From: an uncultured Bacteroidia bacterium
GTDB lineage: Bacteria > Bacteroidota > Bacteroidia > Bacteroidales > UBA932
Length of the DNA stretch: 64,000 nt
Direction: 5' to 3'
NCBI GenBank assembly: GCA_902785825.1
Contig: CACZZZ010000003.1
Coordinates: 167,550 to 231,549 of the forward strand
Below the pieces are notes generated by a model. The model searched no databases. It had not been told where the DNA came from and was given only the letters and a program-made list of their open reading frames with translations. Made by a program: the position numbers and the translations under genes. Shown here one piece after another: positions 50,601 to 58,906 of this stretch. The first letter of the stretch is position 1, and the number at the start of each line of letters is the position of its first letter.

Positions 50601-50698
50601 TTGTGATCATAGCCGGGATGCTGGTCGGCACGCTCGTCAGCCTTTTCGTCGTGCCGGCAATATATTACTCGATCTACAATGGACGGAAGGACAAATAG
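47615..50698 (+). CDS. RND-family efflux permease (first of two)
   Basis: A 1027-residue resistance-nodulation-division permease with about 12 transmembrane helices and two large periplasmic loops. The start LKRLIDRPVTVTMITLVVVV is typical. The TM4 segment GVGMMTDNTIVLVDN has Asp-Asn where E. coli AcrB has Asp-Asp. The TM10 segment IVINDSILKIDTINRM has Asn where AcrB has Lys, a pattern seen in one RND subgroup. Export is driven by the proton gradient; the substrate is unknown. Its end overlaps the second permease by 20 bases, so the pair may form a mixed trimer. Confidence 0.92.
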   Translation: MTMLKRLIDRPVTVTMITLVVVVLGLVSMRLLPVSLIPEVDIPYITVQTSSADLSAREMDETVLRPLRQQLIQINGLEDIVSEAKDGSGTIRLTFSHGSDISYLFIEVNEKIDRSMSSLPDIARPKVLKASATDIPAFYLNITGDGSADFVPDDDLFPVSEGFSRLSRFATDVIIKRVEQLPEVAMADISGTVDEEILILPDQDRLRQVGMTMDEFETLIKGVNISLGSLTIRDGEYRYNVKFDSRASSAEDISSIWLKREGRMLQVKDIAKVVTHPAKRIGLVRSDGKDAVCLAVIKQSEARMSALKKSMGGLMDQFKADYPSLDFKITRDQTELLEYSISNLLQNIVMALLLACVVIFLFMRDFRSPALVALIMPVALVFSMLCFHAVGLSLNIISLSGLLLGVGMMTDNTIVLVDNITGRWQRDGDLRQAVLKGTSEVMGPMLSSVLTTCAVFIPLVFLGGIAGAMFHDQAISVTIVLLTSYVVTITVIPVFYYWWYKGKDRFAPSRFLERINFERPLQRWDDRWMEWCLRHRGFSWCFLAVSLIGATACFLLMPKERLPEMTQTDTILRIEWNEHLAIENNTDRIRSIETLLSGKVSQMTALVGAQRFALSHSGDQGISEASVYLDCGNQRTLDKVKGELEDYLASSWPAATYSFSPSGNIFDMVFSGNEATLTAKLRPVRAEVMEVAPVREVVSGIRDALPGAGVSDPAVKTDALFVADPDLLALYGVSLSDLLSILRNSLNENRLFNIVQGSRSVPVVTGSNAGSLSEILSRTFVEKRGEDERTVRIPASDLMRQTLVEDFKTLVAGAEGNYYPVDLDIPSKYVRKAMDTVKDAVRKDGTFEAGFSGSWFSNRRMVDQMILILLIAVTLLYLILASQFESLIQPLIILSEIVIDIFFALLVLWLFGVSVNLMSMIGLIVITGIVINDSILKIDTINRMRKAGESLERAVLDASSRRMKAIIMTSLTTILAVCPFLARGSMGADLQYPMSLVIIAGMLVGTLVSLFVVPAIYYSIYNGRKDK

Positions 50699-53600
50699 GA
50701 TCCCCCCGTTCTCGGTTGTGCTGATCATGGTGGCGCTGTCTCTCATCGGGATGGCGTCGATCCGGCGCCTGAACATCCAGTACACCCCGACTGCCGAGGA
50801 GAGGACTCTCACCGTCTCCTTCGACTATCCGAACGCCTCGGCAGAGACTGTCGAGGCGGAGGCCACCTCCAAACTGGAAGGGGTGCTGTCAGGACTCGAC
50901 CATGTGTCCGGCGTGTCCTCGACCTCGTCCAAGGGGGGCGGTACGATACAGGTCTCCTTCAACAAGGGAACCGATATGGACGCCGCGCGTTTCGAGGCGG
51001 CATCTGCGGTCCGTAACATCTGGTCCTCGCTTCCGAGGGAGATCACATATCCGACCATATCCAGGGGAAGCGGCGAGTCGGTCTCGAGGGTATCTTACCT
51101 TGTCAAGGGAGACATTCCCTCCAGGGAGATCTCACGCTACCTTAATGAGCATGTCCTCAGTCCTCTCGCGGCCGTCCCCGGGGTTGACAAGGTTGAGATC
51201 GGAGGCGGGGTCCCATTCCATTGGGTGATCACTTTCGACGCCACGAAGGCAGCCTCGGCCGGGATAACGGCGGCCGAGATCGCCAGCGCCTTCCGCTCCT
51301 ATTATGGCTCCGAGATCGTAGGTATGGCCAGGACAGGGGATGGCATGATGTCCGTCCGTCTGGAGGAGGAGAACAGTCCTGATTTCGGGGCGGTTCCCGT
51401 GAAGAACGTCGGCGGGGAGATCATCCACTTGAGAGACATCGCGACCTGGCGTTACGAGGAGTCCGTTCCCACCTCCTACTACAGGGTTAATGGCCTTAAC
51501 ACCATCACCATGACGGCTGAGATCGCCTCCTCGGCCAACCTGCTGACCACAGCTGCGGCGGTGAGGGCGAAGATGGATGAGCTGCGACGCGGTTTTCCCG
51601 GCGAGATCACGGCCTCGGTCGCGTACGACTCTTCCGAATATGTCCGGGACGAGCTGAACAGGATCTATCTCAGGACAGGCCTCTGCGTGCTGATACTCCT
51701 GCTGTTCGTCCTCATCATCTACCGCTCGTGGAGATACATGCTGATCATTCTCTCCACTCTCGCGGTGAACATCCTCACGGCTCTGGCGATATATTCGTTC
51801 GCCGGGCTTCAGATTCACATCTACACCCTCGCCGGGATCACGGTCTCGCTGGGGATCATCATCGACACGTCGATAGTGATGATTGACCATTACAGCCGTT
51901 ACCGTGACCGGAAGGTCTTCCCGGCCATCCTCTCGGCGGTGGCGACCACGGTTGGCGCCCTACTGATGGTGCTCCTGCTTCCGGAGAGCGAGAAGGCCAA
52001 CCTCGTGGACTTCATCTGGGTCATAGTCATCAACCTTTGCCTCTCGCTTCTTATCTCCTATCTCTTCATTCCTTCGTTGATGGAATATATTCCAGTCAAA
52101 GCCGAAGACCGTTCCGGATCCGTGAGAGGGAAGAGAAGGACAGTCAGGCGAAACAGACTGTATTCCCGTTACATAAATTGGGGCGTGCGGCACCGCTGGG
52201 TGTACATAGTGTTGTTCATCGCGGCGTTCGGCCTTCCTTTCTGCGCCCTGCCGAAAGCGTTGTCCGAGAAGGAGAAGGCCACGGCCAGCCGGGCCCGAAA
52301 GGCGGTGGACAAACTCGTGACGTGGAAGCCGTACGAGTCGGGCAGGGTCAAGATCGACAAGTACACCGGATCCTCCTTCGCCCTGTTCTACGGCGCCTTG
52401 GACCGGTTCAACTTCTACCGCCAGCCGCAGAAGAAGCAGTTGAACATCCGCGCGGGTATGCTTGAAGGCTGCACGGTGAACCAGCTCAACGAGGTCGTGA
52501 AGGCGATGGAGAACTATCTCTCAAAGTTTGACGAGATCTCGGTGTTCACGACGAGGATCAGCTCCTACAATAACGCCAACATAACCGTGGAGTTCAAGCC
52601 GGAGTTCGAGAACACATCCTTCCCCGCCACCCTGAAGTCCGAGGTCACGAGGATGGCGATCAATTTCGGAGGTGCCAACTGGAGTGTCTGGGGGATAGAC
52701 GACAACTCGTTCAGCAACAACATAGTCTCGAGCTACAAGAGCGACGGGATAATCCTCAGAGGCTATAATTACCAGCGTCTCCACGACTACGCCTCTATGG
52801 TGGTGGAATATGTCTCCGGCAACCGAAGGGTTCAGGAACCCGAGATCTGGGGCGGTGGGCGGTACGGCAGGCCGTCATCCGAATTCGTCCTCGACTATGA
52901 CTTCGGCAGGATGACGATGGCCGATGTGAATCCGTATTCCTACTATGGGACCCTGTCTTCCCTTCTGTACGAGGATGTCATCGGGAAGGCGGATCACGAC
53001 GGGGAGTTGTCGGATGTCGTGCTGCGTTCCTCGGACTTGGACGCTTACGACCTGTGGCATGTCGTCAATTCCCCGGTCGAGATAGGGGAGTCGAAGGTCA
53101 CGCTCTCCGGCTTGGGCTCGATAGACAAGAGGCGGACCGGACTGGAGATACAGAAGGAGAACCAGTCTTACACCCTTGAGGTCCGTTACGATTTCATCGG
53201 AAGCTATGAACTCGGGAGGCGCCTCCGGAAACAGGTTGTGGATCATTTTAATAATGAGATACTTCCGGTAGGTTTCAAGGCCGAGGATCCATCTGGGGGA
53301 TGGTTCTATGGTAACAAGGAAAGGTACGCCTGGCTGATATTCCTGATCATCGCTGCGATCTATGTCATGCTCTCCATGACCTTCGAGTCGTTCCGGTATC
53401 CATTGCCGGTGATATTCATGATCCCGATCTCGTTCATCGGACTGTTCCTGGTGTTCGGACTCACTGACTTCGCCTTTGACCAGGGAGGCTTCGCCGCCTT
53501 CGTCATGCTTTGCGGAATAGTCGTCAACGCGGGAATATATCTGGTCACGACCTATCAGGCCCTTCGACAAGCTCAGGGATCGGAAGCAATACGTTTTTAC

Positions 53601-53804
53601 ATCAAGGCCTTCTCGCGGAAAATCACCCCTATCAGCCTCACCATCGTGTCAACCATCCTGGGACTTCTGCCGTTCCTCTCCGACGGCCCCGAGGAAGTCT
53701 TCTGGTTCGACTTCGCCATCGGCACCATCGCTGGGATGATCTTCTCTGTAATAGCGATAATCCTGGTTCTGCCGGTCTTTGTGGTCGGGAAGCATGAGAA
53801 ATGA
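50679..53804 (+). CDS. RND-family efflux permease (second), with a 19-bp repeat in its coding region
   Basis: A 1041-residue RND permease. The N-terminal helix is IPPFSVVLIMVALSLIGMAS; the TM4 segment is LGIIIDTSIVMIDH (Asp-Thr in place of Asp-Asp); TM10 carries LCGIVVNAGIYLV. After TM10 the loop ALRQAQGSEA is encoded partly by the repeat CCCTTCGACAAGCTCAGGG (53560-53578) without loss of frame. Two permeases with one adaptor and one TolC suggests a heteromeric pump. The 3' end is followed by a separate -7 box at 53816. Confidence 0.9.
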   Translation: MDGRTNRIPPFSVVLIMVALSLIGMASIRRLNIQYTPTAEERTLTVSFDYPNASAETVEAEATSKLEGVLSGLDHVSGVSSTSSKGGGTIQVSFNKGTDMDAARFEAASAVRNIWSSLPREITYPTISRGSGESVSRVSYLVKGDIPSREISRYLNEHVLSPLAAVPGVDKVEIGGGVPFHWVITFDATKAASAGITAAEIASAFRSYYGSEIVGMARTGDGMMSVRLEEENSPDFGAVPVKNVGGEIIHLRDIATWRYEESVPTSYYRVNGLNTITMTAEIASSANLLTTAAAVRAKMDELRRGFPGEITASVAYDSSEYVRDELNRIYLRTGLCVLILLLFVLIIYRSWRYMLIILSTLAVNILTALAIYSFAGLQIHIYTLAGITVSLGIIIDTSIVMIDHYSRYRDRKVFPAILSAVATTVGALLMVLLLPESEKANLVDFIWVIVINLCLSLLISYLFIPSLMEYIPVKAEDRSGSVRGKRRTVRRNRLYSRYINWGVRHRWVYIVLFIAAFGLPFCALPKALSEKEKATASRARKAVDKLVTWKPYESGRVKIDKYTGSSFALFYGALDRFNFYRQPQKKQLNIRAGMLEGCTVNQLNEVVKAMENYLSKFDEISVFTTRISSYNNANITVEFKPEFENTSFPATLKSEVTRMAINFGGANWSVWGIDDNSFSNNIVSSYKSDGIILRGYNYQRLHDYASMVVEYVSGNRRVQEPEIWGGGRYGRPSSEFVLDYDFGRMTMADVNPYSYYGTLSSLLYEDVIGKADHDGELSDVVLRSSDLDAYDLWHVVNSPVEIGESKVTLSGLGSIDKRRTGLEIQKENQSYTLEVRYDFIGSYELGRRLRKQVVDHFNNEILPVGFKAEDPSGGWFYGNKERYAWLIFLIIAAIYVMLSMTFESFRYPLPVIFMIPISFIGLFLVFGLTDFAFDQGGFAAFVMLCGIVVNAGIYLVTTYQALRQAQGSEAIRFYIKAFSRKITPISLTIVSTILGLLPFLSDGPEEVFWFDFAIGTIAGMIFSVIAIILVLPVFVVGKHEK
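53560..53578. repeat. 19-bp CCCTTCGAC...CTCAGGG repeat in the RND permease gene
   Basis: CCCTTCGACAAGCTCAGGG, one base different from the copy at 60726-60744. The ends CCCT and AGGG pair. The sequence lies in frame in a cytoplasmic loop. Confidence 0.75.
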
Positions 53805-53815
53805 TTAATTTTAAG

Positions 53816-53823
53816 TATATTTG
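53816..53823 (+). promoter_or_regulatory. -7 box upstream of a thioredoxin-like lipoprotein gene
   Basis: TATATTTG, 21 bases before the ATG at 53844. No good -33 TTTG at the right spacing. Confidence 0.5.
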
Positions 53824-53843
53824 CTTCCCGAAAGGCGACAAAG

Positions 53844-54407
53844 ATGAGACGTATTCTAAGATTACTGACCATTGGCTTATTCGTGGCATTTGCCGTGACT
53901 CTTTTCGGCTGCATCGGCTCCAAAGGTGGGAAGGCGATGAAGAAATTCTATTCCAGCGAGATAGTTTTCCCTTCGAGCCTGGAGAGGATTGAGGGAAAGT
54001 CCGGCCGGCATTTCGATCCGAATTCTCCCGGAGTCCGTTTCGTCGTTTATGTGGATTCCGTCCAGTGCTCCACATGCCATCTTAACAGGATGCCGAATTA
54101 CTTTCAGTACGCTTCCCTGGAGACTTTATATCCAGATTTCCAACTGGTGGCGATAATGTGGCCTAATGCCGAGAGTGCCCCTACCATGGCAGCTGACATA
54201 GCCCACAGGGCTTTCCCGTTCGATGTTTTCCTGGATAAGGACGGCTCTTTCGCCGCGGCCAATCCATCCATTCCATCCAACAGGGACAGTCATTGCTTCC
54301 TGCTTGACCGGGACGGACATCCTGTTTTCACCGGGGATCCGACCTCGACAAAGGGCAAGGAAATGTTGCTTCACAACACATTGTATTCCCTTTACGGGCA
54401 GAAGTAA
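53844..54407 (+). CDS. Thioredoxin-like lipoprotein with CxxC
   Basis: A 187-residue protein with a lipoprotein signal (LFVAFAVTLFGCIGSKGG). The domain has a strand FVVYVDSVQC followed by CSTC (Val-Gln-CSTC-His) and FDVFLDKDGSFAAANPSIPS, HCFLLDRDGHPVFTGDPTS, which fit a thioredoxin-like fold seen in several Bacteroidota lipoproteins. It may act as a periplasmic thiol reductase or a related redox protein. A TATATTTG box precedes it, so it is probably transcribed separately from the RND operon. Confidence 0.75.
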   Translation: MRRILRLLTIGLFVAFAVTLFGCIGSKGGKAMKKFYSSEIVFPSSLERIEGKSGRHFDPNSPGVRFVVYVDSVQCSTCHLNRMPNYFQYASLETLYPDFQLVAIMWPNAESAPTMAADIAHRAFPFDVFLDKDGSFAAANPSIPSNRDSHCFLLDRDGHPVFTGDPTSTKGKEMLLHNTLYSLYGQK

Positions 54408-54440
54408 TCGCCTGTTTAGCGTATTTGTGATTTTTTTTGC

Positions 54441-54448
54441 TATATTTG
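54441..54448 (+). promoter_or_regulatory. -7 box upstream of greA
   Basis: TATATTTG, 74 bases before the greA ATG. A small GC hairpin (CGCCG-GGT-CGGCG) lies in the leader between this box and the start codon. Confidence 0.55.
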
Positions 54449-54521
54449 CCCTTGATGGACAGGGTTTCGCCGGGTCGGCGGGACTCCGTTCAGTTTTTAC
54501 GAATAGAATAAACTTAAGATT

Positions 54522-54992
54522 ATGGCAGATATCCATTACATGACCCAGGAAGGGTTGGACAAATTGAAGAAAGATCTCGCTGAGGCGCTCGCGAAGCGTC
54601 CGGTTATCTCCGCCGCGATCGCGGAGGCGAGGGAGAAGGGTGACCTGTCCGAGAATGCGGAGTATGACGCCGCCCGTGACGCTCAGGGACTCCTTGAGGT
54701 AAAGATAGCGAAATTGAAGGACTTGGTGGCCAATGCCAAAGTTATTGACGAGTCGCAGGTCAGCACCGATAAGGTGCAGATTCTGAATAAGGTCAAAGTC
54801 GAGAACATGTCGATGAAGACAACCATGGAGTTCACCATCGTCGGAGAGACCGAGGCCGACTTCGCTCATGGCAAGCTCGCCGCCACCACACCTATCGCCA
54901 AGGCTCTTCTTGGCCACGCTAAGGGCGATATCGTCGAGGCGAAGGTCCCGTCCGGGATTATCAAGTTCAAAATTCTTGACATCTCAATCTAA
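54522..54992 (+). CDS. greA: Transcription elongation factor GreA
   Basis: A 156-residue Gre factor that rescues backtracked RNA polymerase by stimulating transcript cleavage. The N-terminal coiled coil (about 1-75) has MTQEGLDKLKKDLAEALAKR and the acidic tip region EKGDLSENAEYDAARD. The C-terminal FKBP-like domain has TTPIAKALLGHAKGDIVEAK and VPSGIIKFKILDI. Length and motifs match GreA. A TATATTTG box lies upstream, and the HIT gene follows 5 bases after the stop, suggesting co-transcription. Confidence 0.96.
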   Translation: MADIHYMTQEGLDKLKKDLAEALAKRPVISAAIAEAREKGDLSENAEYDAARDAQGLLEVKIAKLKDLVANAKVIDESQVSTDKVQILNKVKVENMSMKTTMEFTIVGETEADFAHGKLAATTPIAKALLGHAKGDIVEAKVPSGIIKFKILDISI

Positions 54993-54997
54993 ACGCC

Positions 54998-55402
54998 ATG
55001 GCCACGATATTCTCCAGGATAGCCGCGGGGGAGATCCCGTCTTTCAAAGTCGCTGAGAGCGAGGAGTTCTATGCTTTTCTTGACATCAATCCAATGGCTC
55101 CGGGTCACACTCTCGTGATCCCCAGGAATGTGGAGGATGACTATATCTTCAACCTTGATCCCAAGACCTACGAGGGGCTTTGGGCTTTTGCCCGCAAAGT
55201 CGCGCTCGCGATCAAGGCTGCGGTACCTTGCAAGAGGGTAGGTGTCGCAGTTCTGGGGATGGAAGTTCCTCACACTCACATACATCTCGTTCCTCTTCAA
55301 AGCGAGGCGGACATGGATTTCAGAAAAGAGAAACTCCATCTTTCCCCTGAGGAGAACAAAGCCATTGCAGAAAGAATATTCCAGGAATATGAAAAATTAT
55401 AA
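54998..55402 (+). CDS. HIT family nucleotide-binding protein
   Basis: A 134-residue histidine-triad protein. The catalytic triad pattern is HTHIHLVPL near residues 90-98. Upstream is FAFLDINPMAPGHTLVIPRN-like sequence (AFLDINPMAPGHTLVIP), and the start MATIFSRIAAGEIPSFKV is typical of the Hint/PKCI branch. Such proteins hydrolyse nucleoside phosphoramidates and related dinucleotides. It overlaps the next gene by 14 bases. Confidence 0.94.
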   Translation: MATIFSRIAAGEIPSFKVAESEEFYAFLDINPMAPGHTLVIPRNVEDDYIFNLDPKTYEGLWAFARKVALAIKAAVPCKRVGVAVLGMEVPHTHIHLVPLQSEADMDFRKEKLHLSPEENKAIAERIFQEYEKL

Positions 55403-56501
55403 GAAACTGATAGCGGCGGCGGCCATTCTGGCGGCCGCTGTCTCATGTACGGACAAGGCCACAGTGGATGGTACGTTGACCGGATCTCCCGACTCAAAGG
55501 TCGTGCTCAAGAAGCTCACAGGCGGGTCTCTTAGCGTGATTGACACGGTTAAGACTGGCTCCGACGGGTCATATTCGTACAAAATGGACATCGCCAAGGG
55601 ACAGCCTGAGTTCGTGTATGTCTATTCAGGCGACACGAAGGTGGCTTCCCTTCTCCTTCAGAACGGTGACAAGGTCAAAGTCGTCTCCGATGCCAATGGC
55701 AATTATTCTGTCGAGGGCTCTGAGGAATGTTCCAAACTCAAGGGTGTCGAGGACGATTTCGCGGCTTTCCTTAAGGATTTCTCATCTTCTGTCGAGGCTG
55801 GGGATGGTCCCGCGGCCTCCAGGAAATATGTCGAGTATTATCGTTCCAGGGTCAAATATGTCATGGATAATTGCAAGTCGCTGACATCGATCCCTGTTCT
55901 TTACCAGAAGATAAACGATGATTTTCCGGTTTTCGGGCAGTCCACTGACGCCATCCATTTCAGGAGCCTTCACGATTCGCTCGCCACTGTTTATCCGGAT
56001 TCCAAGTATGTCACCGCCTTGGGTAACGAGGCTCAGAAGAGGTTCAACCTGCTCGACCTGCAGCAAAGGCTGGTGGCCGCCAATGAGGCTGGATTCCCGG
56101 ATGCGGAACTCCCTTCAATCGATGGAAAAAAGGTGAGAATCAGCGACTTGGATTCCAAGCTCGTCCTGGTTTATTTCTGGCAAGCGGCTGACGCCTCCCA
56201 GAAGATGTTCAACCAGGATGTCCTCCTGCCTCTTTATAAGACTTACCATCCTAAAGGTCTTGAGATATATTCCATCTCGCTTGACACCGACAAGGGAGTT
56301 TGGGCAAGCGCCGTTAAGAGCCAGGGTCTCCCTTGGGTCAATGTCTGTGACGGACTCGGAGCGGCAAGTCCTGTGGTAGGATTGTATAACATCTCGAAAG
56401 GCCTCCCGGTCGCTTACGTGATCGACAACGGTACACTGGATCCAACGACCGTCTCTTCCGGTAAAGAGCTCCAGTCCATCGTGGCCTCGAAACTGAAATA
56501 A
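55389..56501 (+). CDS. TlpA-like lipoprotein lacking the CxxC motif
   Basis: A 370-residue lipoprotein; the start at 55389 gives MKNYKKLIAAAAILAAAVSC with Cys20 as lipid anchor. The N-terminal part (about 25-120) looks like the DUF4369-type domain common in Bacteroidota TlpA relatives. The C-terminal thioredoxin-like domain (about 230-370) has KVRISDLDSKLVLVYFWQAA, where the usual CxxC is replaced (ADASQK), so it is redox-inactive in the classical sense. The gene overlaps the HIT gene by 14 bases. A structural or binding role is more likely than disulfide exchange. Confidence 0.85.
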   Translation: MKNYKKLIAAAAILAAAVSCTDKATVDGTLTGSPDSKVVLKKLTGGSLSVIDTVKTGSDGSYSYKMDIAKGQPEFVYVYSGDTKVASLLLQNGDKVKVVSDANGNYSVEGSEECSKLKGVEDDFAAFLKDFSSSVEAGDGPAASRKYVEYYRSRVKYVMDNCKSLTSIPVLYQKINDDFPVFGQSTDAIHFRSLHDSLATVYPDSKYVTALGNEAQKRFNLLDLQQRLVAANEAGFPDAELPSIDGKKVRISDLDSKLVLVYFWQAADASQKMFNQDVLLPLYKTYHPKGLEIYSISLDTDKGVWASAVKSQGLPWVNVCDGLGAASPVVGLYNISKGLPVAYVIDNGTLDPTTVSSGKELQSIVASKLK

Positions 56502-56538
56502 CCTCTCGCTAAACAAACCACATAGCCCTATAACACTC

Positions 56539-57891
56539 ATGGCCTTAATGATCATCCAACTGCTGATCGTTCTTGGAGCCCTTTATGTCGGCTCCAGGTA
56601 CGGTAGCCTCGCGCTGGGTGCGATCTCCGGTATCGGCCTGGCGATCCTTGTGTTCGGCTTCGGAATGAAACCGGGCACTCCTCCTACTGATGTCATCTAC
56701 ATCATCATCGCGGCTGTCACTTGCGCCGGAGTCCTGCAGGCCTCCGGAGGAATGGATTGGCTGATCCAGATAGCCGAGAAGATGCTCAGGAAGCACCCTG
56801 ACAGTATCACGATCCTGGCTCCTTTCACCACGTTCTTCCTTACGGTTCTCGTTGGTACCGGACATGTTGTTTACACCCTGATGCCGATCATCGTGGATAT
56901 CGCCATCAAGAAGGGGATACGTCCTGAAAGACCTTGTGGAGTCGCCTCGGTGGCTTCCCAGGTGGGTATCACGTGTTCTCCCATCGCCGCGGCGGTCGTG
57001 GCGTTCGTGACCATCTCCAACGCCAACGGCTACGACGTCTCCATCCCTCAGGTCTTGATGGTGACTATTCCGGCCTGTGTGATCGGCCTGCTGTTCGCCG
57101 CCTTGGCTTCGTACCGCAGGGGCAAGGACCTGGACAAGGATCCGGAGTTCCTCAAGAGGATCGAGGATCCGACCGTCAGGAACTATGTTTACGGAAGTGA
57201 CGCGACCACTCTGGATAAGGTCATTGACAAAAAGGCCAAGCTTGCCGTCTATATTTTCCTGCTTGCTATCCTGGTCATCGTGGGCCTGGCTTTCTGCCAG
57301 ATGGTGATGAGCAAGGAGGCCCTGGCCAAGCTCCCGAAGATGAATATTGCCATACAGATAATCATGCTTTGCGCCACAGCTTTCATGATTATCTTCTGCA
57401 AGGTCGATCTTAAGAAAGCGGCCGGGGGAACAGTCTGGAGATCCGGGATGGTCGCCGTGGTCGCCATCTATGGAATCGCCTGGATGGCCGACACATATTT
57501 CGGGAACTACATGGACCAGATCAAGGAAATGCTTACTGGCCTGGTCTCTCAATATCCATGGTCAATCGCTTTGGTCTTCTTCGCCGTCTCGGTACTGATC
57601 AACTCCCAGGGCGCCGTGGTCGTCGCGATGCTTCCGCTGGCCTATTCTCTGGGTATTCCAGGGCCGGTGCTGCTGGGTGTCCTGCCGAGCGTTTACGGCT
57701 ACTTCTTCATCCCGAACTATCCTTCGGATATCGCGACTGTCAACTTTGACCGTACCGGGACCACAGTTATCGGCAAGTACCTTCTGAACCACAGTTTCAT
57801 GATGCCTGGCCTTGTCAGCACGATCATCGCCACGATTGTCGGCTACCTCATCACCATGGTTTTCTTCCCCGGCTATTTCGCTGGACTGTAG
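56539..57891 (+). CDS. Anaerobic C4-dicarboxylate transporter (Dcu family)
   Basis: A 450-residue membrane protein with about 10-12 helices. Family features are GVLQASGGMDWLIQIAEKML, TFFLTVLVGTGHVVYTLMPI, GVASVASQVGITCSPIAAAV, and the C-terminal FIPNYPSDIATVNFDRTGTT. Dcu proteins exchange fumarate, malate or aspartate for succinate during anaerobic fumarate respiration. DcuA and DcuB types cannot be separated by eye. A strong terminator follows the stop (57932-57957). Confidence 0.92.
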   Translation: MALMIIQLLIVLGALYVGSRYGSLALGAISGIGLAILVFGFGMKPGTPPTDVIYIIIAAVTCAGVLQASGGMDWLIQIAEKMLRKHPDSITILAPFTTFFLTVLVGTGHVVYTLMPIIVDIAIKKGIRPERPCGVASVASQVGITCSPIAAAVVAFVTISNANGYDVSIPQVLMVTIPACVIGLLFAALASYRRGKDLDKDPEFLKRIEDPTVRNYVYGSDATTLDKVIDKKAKLAVYIFLLAILVIVGLAFCQMVMSKEALAKLPKMNIAIQIIMLCATAFMIIFCKVDLKKAAGGTVWRSGMVAVVAIYGIAWMADTYFGNYMDQIKEMLTGLVSQYPWSIALVFFAVSVLINSQGAVVVAMLPLAYSLGIPGPVLLGVLPSVYGYFFIPNYPSDIATVNFDRTGTTVIGKYLLNHSFMMPGLVSTIIATIVGYLITMVFFPGYFAGL

Positions 57892-57931
57892 AGTTTTTTA
57901 ATTAGTTAATAACCAGCCTCTTACATAAAAT

Positions 57932-57957
57932 GCGTAGCTTATTTAGCTACGCGTTTT
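57932..57957 (+). terminator. Rho-independent terminator after the Dcu gene
   Basis: GCGTAGCT and AGCTACGC form a perfect 8-bp stem with loop TATTT, followed by GTTTTT. Confidence 0.85.
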
Positions 57958-58028
57958 TCGTAATACGCTCATTATCAGTGTTACATTTTCCTCGTATTTT
58001 CGTTTATTAAGGTAGAGAACCGGAAAGA

Positions 58029-58493
58029 ATGGCGAAGGATTTCTTGACAGAGGCGTTTATTTCGTTGAAGGACAGATGGAAGGCGGAGGATGCCCTCCAG
58101 GAGGCTTTCTGCAGGCTGTGGGGAAGGAAGTACAAGGCAGCGAGCCTGAAGGAGGCGGTAGGTTTGCTTTCAAGAACAGGAAGGAATATTCAGATTGACG
58201 AATACAGGAAGTACAGCAGGGGAAAGACGGTTTCGCTGGATGGAATTGTTGTTGAGGATGAAGGTGGTTCCCGTGCCGAAATGGAGTCGTTGTTCAGAAA
58301 GGTTGAGGCGTCAGTTGAGAAGGAGCTGTCGGAGACTCAGAAAGAAATAATCAGGATGCATGAATATGAGGGGATGACTTTTGAGGATATAGCGGATGAG
58401 CTAGGCATGGCTCCAGCCGCTGTCCGGATGCAGGCATCAAGGGCAAGGAAAATATTAAGGGAAAAGTACAGGGAAGAATATGAAAAAGATTGA
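58029..58493 (+). CDS. ECF-type RNA polymerase sigma factor (short region 2)
   Basis: A 154-residue sigma factor. Region 2 is shortened at its N-terminus: it begins MAKDFLTEAFISLKDRWKAE and reaches ALQEAFCRLW near 24-33. Region 4 is complete (LSETQKEIIRMHEYEGMTFE and DIADELGMAPAAVRMQASRA, about 98-145). The first residues seen in typical ECF factors are missing; no earlier in-frame start is apparent. It overlaps the next gene by 14 bases, so the pair is coupled. Confidence 0.85.
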   Translation: MAKDFLTEAFISLKDRWKAEDALQEAFCRLWGRKYKAASLKEAVGLLSRTGRNIQIDEYRKYSRGKTVSLDGIVVEDEGGSRAEMESLFRKVEASVEKELSETQKEIIRMHEYEGMTFEDIADELGMAPAAVRMQASRARKILREKYREEYEKD

Positions 58494-58902
58494 CGAGCTG
58501 GTAGACGGTTATTTTGAAGGAACTCTTTCGGAGGACGAGGAGACAGCGCTTAAAATATTCTTGGCTTCGGAAGAAGGTCAAGGCCCTGAATATGACGAGG
58601 TTCGGGCCGTTATGGGCTACTTCGCCGCCGGCCGCTCTGTGGAGATTCTTCGGTCGCGTCCGCTCCCTCAGAATGACAGGAAGGTGTGGCGCCGAATCCT
58701 GGCGATCGCAGCCAGTATGGCAATCATCATCACCCTCGGTGTGAGTCTCTATAATAGAAACAATGTCTGTGTCTCGTTTGTGAGCGGGCAAAAGATTACT
58801 GACAAGGAAGTTGTAATGAACGACGTCGACAACATCCTCGCTGATCTACTTTCCGACCGGGTGGACATGGAAGAACAATTAGAAAGCATATTTGGAGAAT
58901 GA
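58480..58902 (+). CDS. Putative anti-sigma factor, single-pass membrane protein
   Basis: A 140-residue protein starting 14 bases inside the sigma gene. An N-terminal cytoplasmic part (ELVDGYFEGTLSEDEETALK) resembles the anti-sigma segments of Bacteroidota. One transmembrane helix (about 72-88, ILAIAASMAIIITLGVSLYN) is followed by an exported C-terminal part (about 90-140). No zinc-binding motif is present. The anti-sigma role is by position and layout. Confidence 0.75.
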   Translation: MKKIDELVDGYFEGTLSEDEETALKIFLASEEGQGPEYDEVRAVMGYFAAGRSVEILRSRPLPQNDRKVWRRILAIAASMAIIITLGVSLYNRNNVCVSFVSGQKITDKEVVMNDVDNILADLLSDRVDMEEQLESIFGE

Positions 58903-58906
58903 TCTC

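Noticed and set aside
56545..57552. 335-codon open frame on the minus strand
   Set aside because: Antisense to the Dcu transporter; composition is the mirror of a membrane protein (Asp/His/Arg-rich).
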